64,000 nucleotides of DNA, from positions 4,464,001-4,528,000 of the forward strand of contig CANTUV010000009.1 in NCBI GenBank assembly GCA_947685225.1, read 5' to 3'. The DNA comes from Garcia nutans (Eukaryota > Streptophyta > Magnoliopsida > Malpighiales > Euphorbiaceae). Below the pieces are notes generated by a model. It was given only the letters and a program-made list of their open reading frames with translations. It had not been told where the DNA came from and made no database searches. Of the stretch, positions 21,947 through 34,640 are shown one piece after another (within the stretch, counting starts at the first letter, position 1; each line of letters opens with the position of its first letter). The position numbers and the translations under genes are program-made.

Positions 21947-24900
21947 CAAATTTGACAAATCACTTGGGTGTATTACAGAAAATGCAGTTTGTTTGCTATG
22001 GTCATTGGGACTTCATGTATATTTTAGCTGCTTCTAAATTCTGTTTTGTGATCTTCTTGACCAATTTCTTACAAAACTAATGCTTGTTAGGGTGATGACC
22101 CGTACTTCAGTAAGATGATCCTCATAATAGCAACAAGATTTATGACAGATAATTTAATTTGATTTGTTAAGTTTTAAAATTACTTCATACAAACAGTTTG
22201 TAATGCTTTTTTCTGACTTTGATTGTAAGCAGACAGTGTATTCTTGCTGTGGGGATCTCAGCCCTTCGGATTTTCATCATTATGGTCTTGCAGTTCCTTT
22301 ATATACTCACATCATGTCACCTAATAGAAGATGTGCTGGTTTTAACTTTGAGTTTCACCTGGTGGAAGTCTAGAAAATGATTGAGTTTGATTTTGGAGCT
22401 TTCTTTGTCTGCAGATATCATTGTCCATAGGCTGCTGGCTGCATTTTCAGGGATATACAGACTCCAACAATATTTTGGAGCTTTTTTCTGACTTTGATTG
22501 TAAGCAGACAGTGTATTCTTGCTGTGGAGATCTCAGCCCTCCAACAATATTTAGAGACAGACCCCCAGCCAACATTGCTAATAGTAAGGAACTCACTGTT
22601 CATCCATTTACCTTTGTTGCTAAAAATACATGTATGCTTGATTAGTAGATGCAATTAATATGTATTGCCATTGTTGGAAATCGTTTTTTGTGATTGAGCA
22701 AGTGTACTGCTAGTCCAATAGTCTCTTTGTGCAATCATAAGCTCCTTTGGGACTTCTGCTTTCACTCACTTTATACACCATGTTTTGATCATGTATTTAG
22801 TTGACTCTCCAATTATCTGGGGTTTACCAAATAATGCCTCTAGAGCTGTATTTGGTTGGGTTATTCTAAATAACGATATCATCCATTACAATGTATATAT
22901 TGAATTATAAATCATTTGCTTATTGAAAATCTTTTCCAGATTTAAACTATCGGCATAGGAATGCTTAGATTGCGAGTTGAGGCTCTGTGGAGCTCCATAC
23001 TTATATATACTTCAGAAAATGGTATATGGTCATGAAATTTTATTTTCACACTTACATAACAATTTTACCCTTTACCTCCCTTTTATGTAAATGTCTAATC
23101 TCAATTGTATTCCTTTTCAATTAAGCTTTATTTGGTGTTTACAATCTTGAAGTTTCTAGAATGCCTTCTTTCTTGATACTCTCATGTGGTATAAAGATTA
23201 CTGCTCGATTTTTAGCCGCCTAATATTTGTTTTCTGATCAGTGCTAATTTGAGAAAATTGCAAGGTCAAGAGTTTTATTTGGTAATTACAGTTTAGGATT
23301 CATATTTATTTGATTTAGTGGTTATTTGAATGGCTGAAAAGGGGGAATTTATAAAGGTGGTTATTCCATTTATCTGTGGAAGATGTACAACTCTGATGAA
23401 GTTGCAATGTGCAAAAATGGTGAAACCTTGAGGATTTCCCTCGTATTAGAGTCTTGCCATGGAGAAGGTGACAACTCTTCCAATATCCAAAGCGTATTTG
23501 TTGTAGAAATATCCAGTATTATTTTCTCTATGAACTGAAGTGACAGAGTTGAGAACCCAATCTTACAGCTTCAACCCTCATTTGATTAGATGTCTGCATA
23601 GGAAGCATGGTAAAGACCAACAAGCCAATAAAACATAGACTTCATTAGACCTCTACCTTTTTTCAGCAAATCTAGAATAAATTGATGACTTCTAACTTCT
23701 ACGTGAAATCTTAAATATAGGATCAGCTTCCAAGATATTTTTTTAAATTCATTTTAAAAAAATTATATTTGATAAGTGTAACACTATTGAGACCAAATAC
23801 TACAATCCCAAATAGGCACCTCATCACAAATATAAACTCCTTAGAACTTTAATCATTCTTTTTCTTAAATTTATTTTTTTGACTGCATTATGCATCTTAA
23901 CTCTCTGAAAAAGCATGGAGGGATGTTTATACACATTATGCAGGGGCAGTAACAATCATTTTCTACAGATATGGTATAGAAGGGCCTGGTTACTTGACAC
24001 CTACGGTGAGAAAGGAGGTGGAGAATGTTTATTTATAGATGAGCAGCAACAAAAAATCAAGATGGATGGTAATCTTTCTTATGGTATTTTGCAGTCAGTC
24101 AGAAATCACTTGGAGGTTTTGGAGTCTTAGCAGAACCGGCCAAAACCCTGCTTCTTTAAATTTCCCATGGCGTTCTCTCTTAGAGAAGTTGCTACCTGTT
24201 TTTGAAACTGTTAGCTATTACACTGCTGAGAGTAGGATATAGAATGTTAGGGGAAGCACAATTTTATAACCTAATATATTTACATCAAAATTCATTTTTT
24301 TTTATTCTTGTAATTCTTTTAGTGAATATTGTATTTTTTTTTGTTTAATTTCGAAGTTGATTTTTCCCACCTTATGCTTTCTAACCATGCCTATGATAGA
24401 TCTTGCAAAATTTTAGCAGACATTTTTTAGCAAAGAAAATTGAGCAAATTACTAATTAGTCTTTAAATTTTGATCTAATTAATGAATTGGTCTTTCTAGT
24501 TGGCTAAATTATGGGAAGCGAGACGGCATTCAGTCCACTATAGAGAATCCAGTCTGAAACTTTTATGATAGCTATGTTGTTGGTGTTTGCAGATTTAAGA
24601 TGAAATAATGGGTTTAAAGGATGAGACTTAAAAGGATTTATGGGAAATCCAAGGATTAGATGTTAGGGCTTGGCTCAATGAAGATATATATTGCTATGTT
24701 AGTGATTTGTATTTTGTTTCTTTTTTTTTTTTTTTTGTTATTGTTCTGTTACAGAGAAAGATGCTTGTTGCGTATTAGGAGTTCTCATTTTGGTAAGTTT
24801 TGGGACTTTTTTGATAGTGGAAGATATGAATATTTATAGCAAAGCTAAAAATCTTAGCCTATATTTGGTTTTTTTGAAGTGCAATAGAAAAGAAAAGAAA

Positions 24901-25200
24901 TAAAAAGTAGAAATAAAGGAAAAAAATTCAATTTTTTTTGTTTGATTATCTAATTAACATAGAAAAGAGTAAATGAAAATGATTGATTTCTATTTTTTCC
25001 TTCATTTTCTTTTCTTTTTATTATTATTATCCAAATAAAGAAAACGAGAGAATTTCATTCTCTTCTTTTTATCTATTTATTGAAAACAAAGGCAAAAGCT
25101 ATAAATACGGGTAAATGTATTATTTAATGAAGCGGCGGGCGGAAAATTTATTGGATTATTAGGTTTCCATACTTTTTACACAAAGCATATTTTAGTTTTT
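21947..25200. other. 3' region of the prenyltransferase gene and spacer, no further gene seen
   Basis: The first few hundred bases after the stop are probably 3' UTR or downstream introns. A copied segment of about 60 bp occurs at 22205-22267 and 22483-22545 (see separate entry). Short ORFs up to 71 codons show no recognisable motif. Poly(T) and simple AT-rich stretches become common after 23750. Confidence 0.5.
22205..22545 (+). repeat. Dispersed direct repeat of about 60 bp downstream of the prenyltransferase
   Basis: The two copies share 'TTTTTTCTGACTTTGATTG', 'TAAGCAGACAGTGTATTC' and 'TTGCTGTGG', ending at GATCTCAGCCCT, with about one mismatch. They lie at 22205-22267 and 22483-22545, separated by about 215 bp. 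Both contain a 'TTGTAAGCAG' junction, which could be read as a cryptic splice site. Function not known. Confidence 0.85.
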
Positions 25201-25494
25201 TCTATTTCAACTTTGTTAGGCGTGAATGCAATTGGTAGGCCACAACTTAGCTAAGAAAAAGCCCAAATTAGGTGGCTTAGATAGAAAATTAATATTTCTT
25301 CTCTCTTACTCACCTGAAAAAATCCATTTGTATCCTTTCATTCTTCCAACTTGTCATAAACATTTTCCAATCAGCAAGAAAAGAATTCAACAGCTTAACC
25401 AACATAAAACAAGCATTTTGCAGAAGAGAACTTCAACTCTCTTGAAACAAAACCTTCATATTTCGATAAACGTGGTCATTCCAGTCTTAGTTGC

Positions 25495-25584
25495 CATGGC
25501 GGCCTGTCCTAGCAGCGACAGCAATAACTTCAACTTCTTATTACGAGTAATTATAATGATACTGACTTTTCTCATCCAAGGATA
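25495..25584 (+). CDS. Possible 29-residue membrane peptide (hypothetical)
   Basis: A short ORF starts in a good context (TTGCCATGGCGG, close to the plant Kozak consensus). It encodes a small protein with a Ser/Asn-rich head and a C-terminal hydrophobic stretch (FLLRVIIMILTFLIQ). The preceding 240 bases are pyrimidine- and A-rich, like a leader. I do not recognise a family, and a chance ORF is at least as likely. A longer in-frame ORF begins at 25226 but has no motif. Confidence 0.2.
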
Positions 25585-25714
25585 AGATAAATTTACAAGT
25601 AACTGACACCAAAATAATATTTTTGAACATTAAATTCGCACTACATTTAGAATGATAGGGGCAATAAGTTTAAAACGCAGTTCGATCTTCATATCTAACA
25701 ATATATCAAAAAGC

Positions 25715-25720
25715 TTTATT
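25715..25720 (-). terminator. Poly(A) signal of the DHDPS gene
   Basis: On the minus strand this is AATAAA, about 70 bases after the DHDPS stop codon, a normal distance for a near-upstream polyadenylation element. Confidence 0.5.
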
Positions 25721-25789
25721 GTAACTGAAAACGCAAAACAGACTAGCCATTGAAACTCCATCCTAAATATCCTGAAAAACAAAAACTAG

Positions 25790-27766
25790 CTAATATCGAC
25801 CTACCAATATGAAGTCATCATCATCAAGAACCTGAACATCTTTTTCTCCAACAAAATTCTTACGTCCAATTGCCTTGACCAAATTTACAAACTCTACCCT
25901 CCTTGGCAGAGGAAGAGGTACATACGGCAGCCTGAAAACTGGTCTCACAACTCCAAGTTGTGCCAGGGCCGTGTTCAAAGCAATGGGATTTGGCTCTTGA
26001 AAAAGCCAATCTATGAGAGGCATGAGTTTTGAATTCAGTGCAGTGTCCTTCCCCTCAAACATGAGTTTTCGCATTAAACCTGGGACTAAGTTGCTAGTAA
26101 CAGAAATCACACCAGTAGCCCCATGGCTCCACCTAGCATCATGGCATTGATCATCATTTCCACTCCACACTACAATTCCTTCTTCTGTGTACTGTTCCAC
26201 CCGATCATTACCCATGCATTCCTTAACACCTGCCAAGTTTGGACTCTGTGCTACAGTGTGAATCACACTGGGGGGAATATCTTGGCCAGTTCGTGATGGA
26301 ACATTGTAAATAATAGTAGGACCCATAGGTAGCACACTATCAAAGTGAGAAATCATGCCCTCCATAGAGGTTTTACCGTAGTAAGGATTAATGTGAAGAG
26401 CAGCATGCATCCCAACTGCAAAGCCTTGTTCTGTCGCATGAATTGCTTCCCTTGTCGAGTTACTGCCAGTGTTCCCAATCACCTTGACTGAACTACCAAA
26501 GCAATTAACTGTGTGGCCAATAAGCATTATGTGCTCATCCCAGCTCATTAACTGACCTTCACCAGTTGTACCACCAACAATGACACCTTCAGTGCCATTA
26601 ACAATTTGCAGATTCACCAAGGCATCATACGCTTCAAGGTCAAACCTACCATCAGGTAGATATGGGGTTTTGATTGCTGTTATCAATCTAAGGGCTTTTA
26701 TATCCTCAGATGATGTCCTGCAAGCATTCAAAGAGCACATATAATTGTTTTTGGCATTGTTGATCCAAATATGTGTGCAAAGTTCAAATCTCAAAACTCG
26801 GTTCAGCACCCAAAATTAAATTTTAGAATCTTTCACTAGATCAATTAATTTGTAAGCTATTTGAATCGAGTATATCCAAAGTTCAAATTTTTAGTAAATC
26901 TATTGCAAGTCATGCATTTTCGGTTCATGCCATGTCTTTCCTCAGAGTTGTATCCATGGTTTTGCAGTGCTATTAAGGTGATCATAAATGAAACCACATA
27001 CAAAGATATAGAAATTTTAATTGGCTACATATCTAATACCAAATATCCCAATTTGCCCATGAAAAGACATAATCGCTACATTTCAACACTTGCAGAAAGT
27101 GTCCACACAAAAGAGCTCCGGGAATTGATTTATAAATTATCATTATGTGTCTAGTTACCTCGGATTTTACTACACTGATGTCAAATAAACTTCATCTATC
27201 TTCCCAGAAGATTTTAGCTCATTTAACAATCAGACTGTCAATCGGATAGTAACCCAAAAAAAAATCAAGACTGTCAACTGATACCGTTGCAATCAGACAA
27301 AGCATTTTCTTTAACAATAGTGCTATAAAAATGAAATCATATTAGAGATTGACACGTGCAATCGCCATCTATAACACTAAACCAGAAGCAAAATTTTCAC
27401 CCCCAAATGAGAGCGCATTGCATAATATTGATAGCTCACCTATTTTTAACTTCAAAACTACGCATTGGAAGATGGAAATTGGGTATTATAGCAGCTTGAG
27501 GAGACCTCCATTTCGTACTCCTCCTGTTTCAAATAAAAAAAAAAAGAAAAAAAAAGGAACCAGTCATTAAAAAAGAACAAACTAGTGAAAAAACATATTA
27601 CATCGATTACAATCTCTAATCTAGAGAGTAAAAAAACCCATAAATGTGTAGACTGATTAATAGGAAGAAAAAAAGAAATCAGATTTAACCTCTTGTAGTG
27701 ATCGGTGAAAACAGGACGTGGAAGCTGGAGAGCACACTCTCTTAAGCAGCCGCTCAAAGCAGCCAT
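25790..27766 (-). CDS. DHDPS: 4-hydroxy-tetrahydrodipicolinate synthase (dihydrodipicolinate synthase), chloroplast form
   Basis: Three exons on the minus strand: 27766-27690, 27523-27440 and 26717-25790. Each intron has GT...AG ends, and phases fit, giving 362 residues. The enzyme condenses pyruvate with aspartate-semialdehyde, the first committed step of lysine synthesis, in plastids; plant forms are known to be feedback-inhibited by lysine. Visible residues: GGTTGEG at 102-108 (Thr105), YNVPSRTG at 191-198 (Tyr191), and GVKECMGN at 217-224 with the Schiff-base Lys219. The C-terminus DDDDFILVGRY matches plant family ends. The first ~50 residues have few acids and several Arg/Ser, as expected of a transit peptide; exon 2 carries the family segment IIPNFHLPMRSFEVKNR. 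No lesions seen. The start is the ATG (MAALSG) at 27764-27766. Neighbour: converges with the prenyltransferase, no functional link implied. Confidence 0.95.
26718..27439 (-). other. DHDPS intron 2
   Basis: 722 bp, GTGAGC donor (complement of 27434-27439) and TGCTTGCAG acceptor (complement of 26718-26726). The 97-codon plus-strand ORF inside it is not a gene. Confidence 0.9.
27524..27689 (-). other. DHDPS intron 1
   Basis: 166 bp, GTTAAATC donor and TTTGAAACAG acceptor, T-rich on the minus strand. Confidence 0.9.
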
Positions 27767-28640
27767 CTTTTTTCTACTATTTTATGTTCTCTTCTACAGA
27801 AACACAAAATGAGCAAAGAAAATTTTGAAGAGATGAAGATTCGGAATAGGAGAAAAGGGAAGATTGGGACTTTTTTCAGTGAATGGTGGTGATTGTGATA
27901 ATGGTGGAAATTGTTGGAATAATAGCAGTTGGGATAGTTTGCCGGAAGCAGTGGAGGACTCTACTTCTGTGGTTACCGGAAGAGAAGGAGGAGGACATGA
28001 CGTCAGATTTCCTATCAATATGAAATGGCGGCGGCAGCTCCGACGACTAGCTGTAGAGGCTTTTAGAGATAGGGATGGATTCTCTAGAACTGAAATGAAG
28101 ATTGCTTCCTACTAGGGTTGTTTTTATGGACGACAGGTGGCGTAGATATTTCAGCATTCCAAGAATTTTTTAAATATTTTTAAACTGAATGTGCCCACTC
28201 AAAGGCGTGCATATTTTAATTTTTTTATATGATAATTTTAATTATTTAAATATATACATAATATATTTAAAATATATTATAATAATTAAAAATAAAATTA
28301 AAAAATAAATAAAATATAAACAAAATAAATATTAATATTATATATAATTATAGTATAATTAGTTGTCAAAATAAATTAATAAATTAATCAATAAATTATA
28401 TTAATTATAATAAAAAAATACAAAAAAAAACTATGAACATACTTTTAACTACTTTTCAAAAAGAATCAGTCTCTCATATTTTTTCTTTTTTCATCCCTCT
28501 TTCTTATTCTTACTAATAAAATAGATCATCTTATAAAAATAGATTTTTTTGTAGAAATAGATCATATCCCAAAAGATTTCAAAATAGATAATTCTCAGCT
28601 TCTTATACTTAATCCTATGTTATTTTCTAAAAAACTAATT
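27767..28640. other. DHDPS upstream region; no convincing second gene
   Basis: The 5' leader and promoter of DHDPS should lie at 27767-28100, which is less AT-rich than what follows. A divergent plus-strand ORF of 83 codons (27864-28115) has no known motif and overlaps the probable promoter, so I do not call it. From 28120 the sequence becomes strongly AT-rich. Confidence 0.5.
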
Positions 28641-30330
28641 ATATAAAGAAAATCTCCAATCTTATCTCTACTAAAAGACTTCATGTGAAGGAATACATTC
28701 AGATTACTCATCTGAGTCAGTGTTCTTTGTCTTCTACCTTTAAGGAATAATATGTGACTATGAAGATTCCTGCAAAATTTATTTTACAGTGAAAAAAATA
28801 AGAATACTCGCATCTTCATCTTAGAGGTATTAGAGTTGTACTTTCTTATTATGGAAGGAAATGTCTTTCAATTACTGTCAGACTCTATCTCCTGGATTCT
28901 CGATATGTTCATTTTGAATATGCAGTGATTGACACTATCCTTACGACACTTAATGCTGAAAGTGTTGTACTGACTTTTTTTCTCAATTATAATATGTCCT
29001 TTGAGTGATGTTCATCTTTCTACTACCTTGAAAATTCAAGTTCAAATTACTGGTGCTGACCAGATTGAAGGATGTTTGTCTGTTACAATTCATCATCAGA
29101 TTGTCTATATGTTACAAGATTATGCAATCAATTTATCTGCTTCAGGAGTATCTACAGATGCTCTTTACATTTATGCAGATACAAATATCACACCAACTAT
29201 TGTACAGACACCCAGACAACTACCTAGAGAAGATCTCATAAAACTTATTTATTTGGAATGAGTTACTTCTTATGAGAATCAACTGCAAAGTTCTAAATCA
29301 GTCCAAACTATGGATTCTATTTTTATCAGAAAGAAAGATGGTACAATCAAGACTGTCTTTCAGCCACATACAAAAAAGGATTCAGATGGGGCTAGTTCTA
29401 GTTCTATTCCTATAATTTTTCATAATTGCATGGCAGTTCTTATTACTTGTAGACAGAAAGAAAAAATTCCAGTTCACAGCTTTACAACTGAAAGAGAAAA
29501 AGTTTATGCTAAAAAAATAAGGGGACATTTCATTTGTGATGTTTTAGGATCAGGAACATGTGACCTAGTTGCACTTACTATGAAGTTGGAGAATTTTGTT
29601 CTACTCCAACTAGACTTACGGGATCAAAGAGATTTTTCTCTTCTTCTTATAAAACAGAAGCAGTAAGATGTAAACGTCCTCCTCCTGACACAGACAGCTC
29701 TTCTTGGATTGGAATTTATCCAGACATTCAGAAGAAGGAGTATCCAGTCCCTCTTTCAATTTAAAATGAAGCTCTCAAAGTCCTAGAAAATGAATGACTT
29801 CTTAATGTTCCCAAACCACCAGAAATACCCAAGCCACAAAAATTAAAATGATGTGCCCCACTAGTGAATCAACCTATTAACCAAATACCACAACCACAAG
29901 CTTGTATGATGTTTTCTTCATCAACTCCACCTTCACCTTCTCCAAAACATTTTTCACCTCTTGAAAAATAAACAGATTCTCAAACAAAGATCAGTACCTG
30001 ACCTTTTATTCAACCTACCATAATTCTTCCTTTTGGACAGCCAGCAGGTCTCACTCAAGATGAAGAAGTTCTAAATTGGCAAACTTAAAATGCTCAGATC
30101 CAAAATAGTTATCTCAAAGCTATTGATTTCGAGATTGATCAGTTATGTGTTAAGACAAATAAAATTACTTTAGTTCTTATATCTATGTCTACTGAAATAC
30201 AACACTATTATAATTCTCTCACTATGAGAATTAATCAATTAGACACAGAACTTTGGACTATGATTCAATAGCAGAGTCTTGGACCACTTTTTTCTCAAAA
30301 AAGGAAGATCCTTCTTAGAACTTAGGACTA
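28640..30330 (+). pseudogene. Decayed movement-protein-like ORF of an endogenous pararetrovirus-like or related retroelement
   Basis: Fragments in several frames keep the order of conserved blocks of plant viral-type 30K movement proteins and the linker found with them in plant genomes. They comprise a block near 28817-28870 (LHLRGIRVVLSYYGRK), one around LYLLDSRYVHFEYA, one with TLNAESVVLTFF, then the ORF 29001-29261 (LKIQVQITGADQ, PREDLIKL). After a stop follow 29310-29666, a Pro-rich linker, and a heptad-like segment near 30090-30290 (VLNWQT, then alternating hydrophobic residues). Multiple stops and frameshifts break it everywhere and it is clearly inactive. No reverse transcriptase or capsid sequence follows. 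Family assignment is from pattern memory, so moderate. Confidence 0.5.
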
Positions 30331-31695
30331 TTCTCTCTTTCTTTGTTTTACTAGCTAAAAGTGGATTTCTCCTCTCGTATTATCCTTTTGATTCAAAGTC
30401 ATAATATAATCTCTTTTCTGTCTTTTGAAATCCTAGCTAACTATCTCTCTCTTAATTTTTTTTTTTGTTCGTTTGATCCTAGCTTCTGCTTAATATAATC
30501 TGATTGACTAGGTGGATATGTATTTTTTTAGATTTGTTTTTATTTTAGAGAAATTTGATCAATTATTAATTTATTTTAGTTTAAATCTTAGTTTTTTTTT
30601 TCCTTTGTAATATGTTGTAGTTAAGCAATCCTGAAATTATATAAAATATGATATTTAAATGAAAATAATTGTTGAATTTATATGCAGCTTTTTTATTACT
30701 TTCCTATATATGTATGGTGATGATCGTGGAGATATATCCAAAGTCATTAGATTTATTTTGATTTTTTTTTTAAATTATGTGATGATATTTACTATCAATT
30801 ATTGATGTTCTTATAAAAATTATTCACTCGATGACATGGAAGGAGATGGATAAGAGAGAGAGAGAGATTTTTTTTAGTTATTTTTTTTATGGATATGAAG
30901 ATTTAGTTTTTGCAAGTAAAAAAATTTACTTTTAAAGAATCAATTTGCCAAATCTATGTTTTGGATATAGATAAATAGAGAAAAAAGAGAGGCGAAAAAT
31001 AGAAGAGAAGAGAAAGGAAAGGAAATCTTAAATATGATTTAATAAAAAAATCTTAAATATGTCAAAATTGAAAAATGTATTTCAGATTGAAATTAAATTT
31101 AATTAATTGATAAAATTTATTATACTGTTTAATTTATAAAATTGATTAATTTGCCAAATTTAAATATATAATTGGTTATTTTTATGTTTATAAATATTTT
31201 AAAATTATAATTATTAACTAAACAGTATAACGCTTATAAATATTCAATGATTTTGATTTTTTTAAAAAGAAAATTGGTTAAAACTTAGTTTATAGTTAAA
31301 TTGGACCAAGATTTATTTTTTAAAGTTTTAATATTAATAGTTATTATTAAATAAACAAATATAATTAAAAAATTAAATTAATTTATTATCATTGTGTATA
31401 ATATTTAAAATAATTTTAAGCTAAGAATTCTACTTATTATAGATGGAGTTATAAAATTGAAATGATTCAATGATTTTATTTTTCTTTTTATTTATCTTTC
31501 TAACGGTAAAAATAATATTATAAATTAATATCTATATATTATATTAAATCTTATTTATTTAACTCAATCAGATAGATTATTTATGTTGAAGTTAAAAGAG
31601 AATTAAAAATGAGAAAAAAAAAATCTAATTGCTTCAATTCTATGATTAAATTTGGAAATGACATAGTTCTTATGTTGACGATGAAGTTCGAAAAT

Positions 31696-31783
31696 CCTGA
31701 ATAGCAATAGACAAATTACTAATATTATATTACATGAGAACCTGAATAGCAACAGACAAATTACTAATATTTATATTACATGT
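31696..31783. repeat. 45 bp tandem duplication
   Basis: CCTGAATAGCAAYAGACAAA followed by TTACTAATATT occurs at 31696 and again at 31741, with one or two substitutions and a one-base indel. Confidence 0.85.
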
Positions 31784-32404
31784 AAAATGGTTAGGTAACT
31801 ATACATTTTATTAAAGGAAAAAACATAATACATAAAATCTAAGGTTGTGATAATGCAATGGGAAAGTGATAATCATCACTATATATTATTAATTATATTA
31901 ATCTTATTTGTTTATTTTAAATAATATTTATTTTTATTAAAATAATTTTATTAGAAATACATGTTAAAATTATTTATATTTATTCACTATAAAATTCTCA
32001 CAGAATATATAATAAGGAGTTTTCTATTTTTTTAATATTTTATTTATATTTTTAAAAAGAAGTGGATGATTTTAAATTATTTTATTTTTAGGGTATTTTT
32101 AAAAATTCTTTCTAAATGTATTTTATATTTTTCATATATGTGTACATTTAGAGAAAAATAATATAAATGCATACAAAAACATCTGTATTATATTAAAAGA
32201 TGTAATTAAATCTTTCATTAAAATAAATCATCCCTTACTAATAACAAATACTATTATATTCAATTAATTTTTTTTATTATTTTCAAATTTTTTAATTAAT
32301 TTTAGAAATTAAAATCTACTTAAAAACTATTTTTTAAATACATTTTTTCAATATATTTCGTAATTAGTTTAAGTTTATTTTTTTACTTGAATGGATTGTT
32401 TGAA

Positions 32405-32505
<101 letters not shown>

Positions 32506-33591
32506 ATGAAGCTATTTTGTTAAACTATAAGTTTAATTTTTTCAATCATTAGTTAGAGTTGGATTTTATTCACATTATCACCAATCATTTTTACCTTTTT
32601 ACTATAGTAAAATGAAAAAAAAAATTATCTTTAGAATTTTGTATTCATGTTGTTAAAAATTATTAATGTCTTTAAAAAAATAAAATAATTGTTTATTATT
32701 TCATTTTATTAAATTATTATAGATTATGTTCTTTTTCAATTGCCATTGGATTATATTTTTTTTTGTTCATTTATTTTTATCTGTCTTTTGGTTTTAAAAA
32801 ATCATAATTAGGTAATTTTAACTGTTATTTTTTTTGTGCAAAAATTGACGAGCAAAAAAATCTTAAAACTTCGGTATATATTTTAATATGAAATTTTAAA
32901 CAATTTATTTTTAAATTTTTATTTCTTCTTTTCATTAAATTATTGCAAGAGGTCATTTTAATTATATATTATACTTATTTTTCTTTATTCATAGTTTTTT
33001 ATTTCTTTATATTAAAATATGAAATCCTTTTATAGTGATATGCTAAAAGATAATAACTTAATTGATGTTTCAATACAATTACGCGATTTAAACTTAGGTA
33101 AAATATTCTTTCTATGATTTGTTAGTTTTATAATTAGATTAATTTCAATTTTATGACTAAAAAAAATTAAATTTTTTATACTAGATAACCGGCGCCATTT
33201 GCCTAATAATATTTCGAAAAATTTTGAAATTATCCATCGTTCAATATTCAATTTGGGTGCAAAATAAAATTTAATAAATGTGTATATTAATGACATAACT
33301 TCTTCAGGTATATAATTTAATAATATTTTTTCTAATAGTTTTTATGTTAGGTAAATATTATTTATTTTTTTAACATTTACATCAGATGATCATCTTTTAT
33401 CATGTATCTTCAAACGATAAAATAAAAGGAGACATATTACTATTGTTGCTTCTTCTCCCCAAAGCCAAAATGCTTTTTCCTCAAGAAACGAAAGTATAAA
33501 CTATTTATTTATTGTTAATTGATGGACAATCAAACTCTATTTTGATTATTGACAATTAAATTAATAAAGAACTAATGATTTCAATCAAGTA

Positions 33592-34582
33592 TGTCAAAAG
33601 TATGTTTTGCAGAAGCACTCGAGCGACCGCACGTAACAAAGAGCTAAAATCCTAAAAAGAACAGAAGAGATAGCGGTAAGGTTTCGCGGTACTTTCTCGA
33701 AGCTTAAAACCTTGTGCAACCTTCCAGAAAAATTGAGCGACCACATAAGTCTGGCAGATTTGAATCTTAGCGCCAAACAAGTCGGACCAATAATAACTGA
33801 ACACATGGATGAAGAAATTTGAATTCAAAGGAAAATTTATGTCGAGCAACCGCACACTGAGCTGAGCAACCGCAAAGCATAAAGGTATGGGCATGTAAGA
33901 TTCTGTCAGACAATAAAATCTAACTATTGGAAGTAGCCATTATACAGAGCTTTTAAGCTGAGCAGTCACATGCCAAACTAAGCGACTGCACATCGAGCTC
34001 CAGCCACCAATTTAGTGGAAGATAAAAACTAAATATGTGGAAACCACCTCAAACAGCTAGTTTAAGCCAAATAACTATAAATACCATATTCAACTTCATT
34101 TTTGTGGTTAGAGAATACTTTGATTGTTATTGTAATTTCATTGAACAACATTTTTCATTATCTTGTCTAAAGATCAAAATCTAGAATCTTGGAGTATTGG
34201 GATTGAGCATTAAATACCATCACATGCTTGAGTGTGAGCTTAGAAATACTTAGGTTGTGAGAGTATGCCTGAAAAAATTCTTGTAAGGGTTGTGAGGATT
34301 GATTTCAAACCATTATAATAGTTTGGTGTGAGATAGGAAAAACACCAAGTTAGAGTTAACTTATAAAAACTCAAGACTAGTGGAACCTTAACAAGTTATT
34401 AAGAAAGTGGATATAGGATTGAGGTAAATTCGAACCACTATAACTCTTTGTGTTCTTTCTTCTCAACTCTACTCAATCTCTATCTACATCTTCTTCATCT
34501 CTTGCTTTTGAATTTTAAATTTACCATCACTCTTCATTTCAATCAATTCACCCCCTCCCCTCTTGGTTGCTAGTTTGGGACA
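33592..34582 (+). repeat. 5' LTR of a SIRE/Maximus-like Copia element
   Basis: The 3' end is secure: GGGACA at 34577-34582, then five bases and the primer-binding site. The left end TGTCAAAAG at 33592 is a guess from the TG rule and a length near 1 kb that suits this lineage. Repeated phrases GAGCGACCGCAC/GAGCAACCGCA occur at about 33610, 33735, 33843 and 33864. A TATA-like ACTATAAATACC lies at 34073-34085. Confidence 0.6.
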
Positions 34583-34587
34583 ATAAT

Positions 34588-34599
34588 TGGTATCAAAGC
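34588..34599 (+). promoter_or_regulatory. Primer-binding site of the Copia element (initiator tRNA-Met)
   Basis: TGGTATCAAAGC, one base from the usual TGGTATCAGAGC complement of the plant initiator tRNA-Met 3' end, six bases after the LTR. Confidence 0.85.
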
Positions 34600-34640
34600 T
34601 AGTAAATTTCTTCAAACTTAAGTGTGAAATTTGATCAAAG

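Noticed and set aside
26861..27154. 97-codon plus-strand ORF
   Set aside because: It lies inside DHDPS intron 2 and has no recognisable motif.
27864..28115. Divergent 83-codon ORF upstream of DHDPS
   Set aside because: No family motif, overlaps the likely promoter and leader of DHDPS, and length is within chance in this less AT-rich patch.
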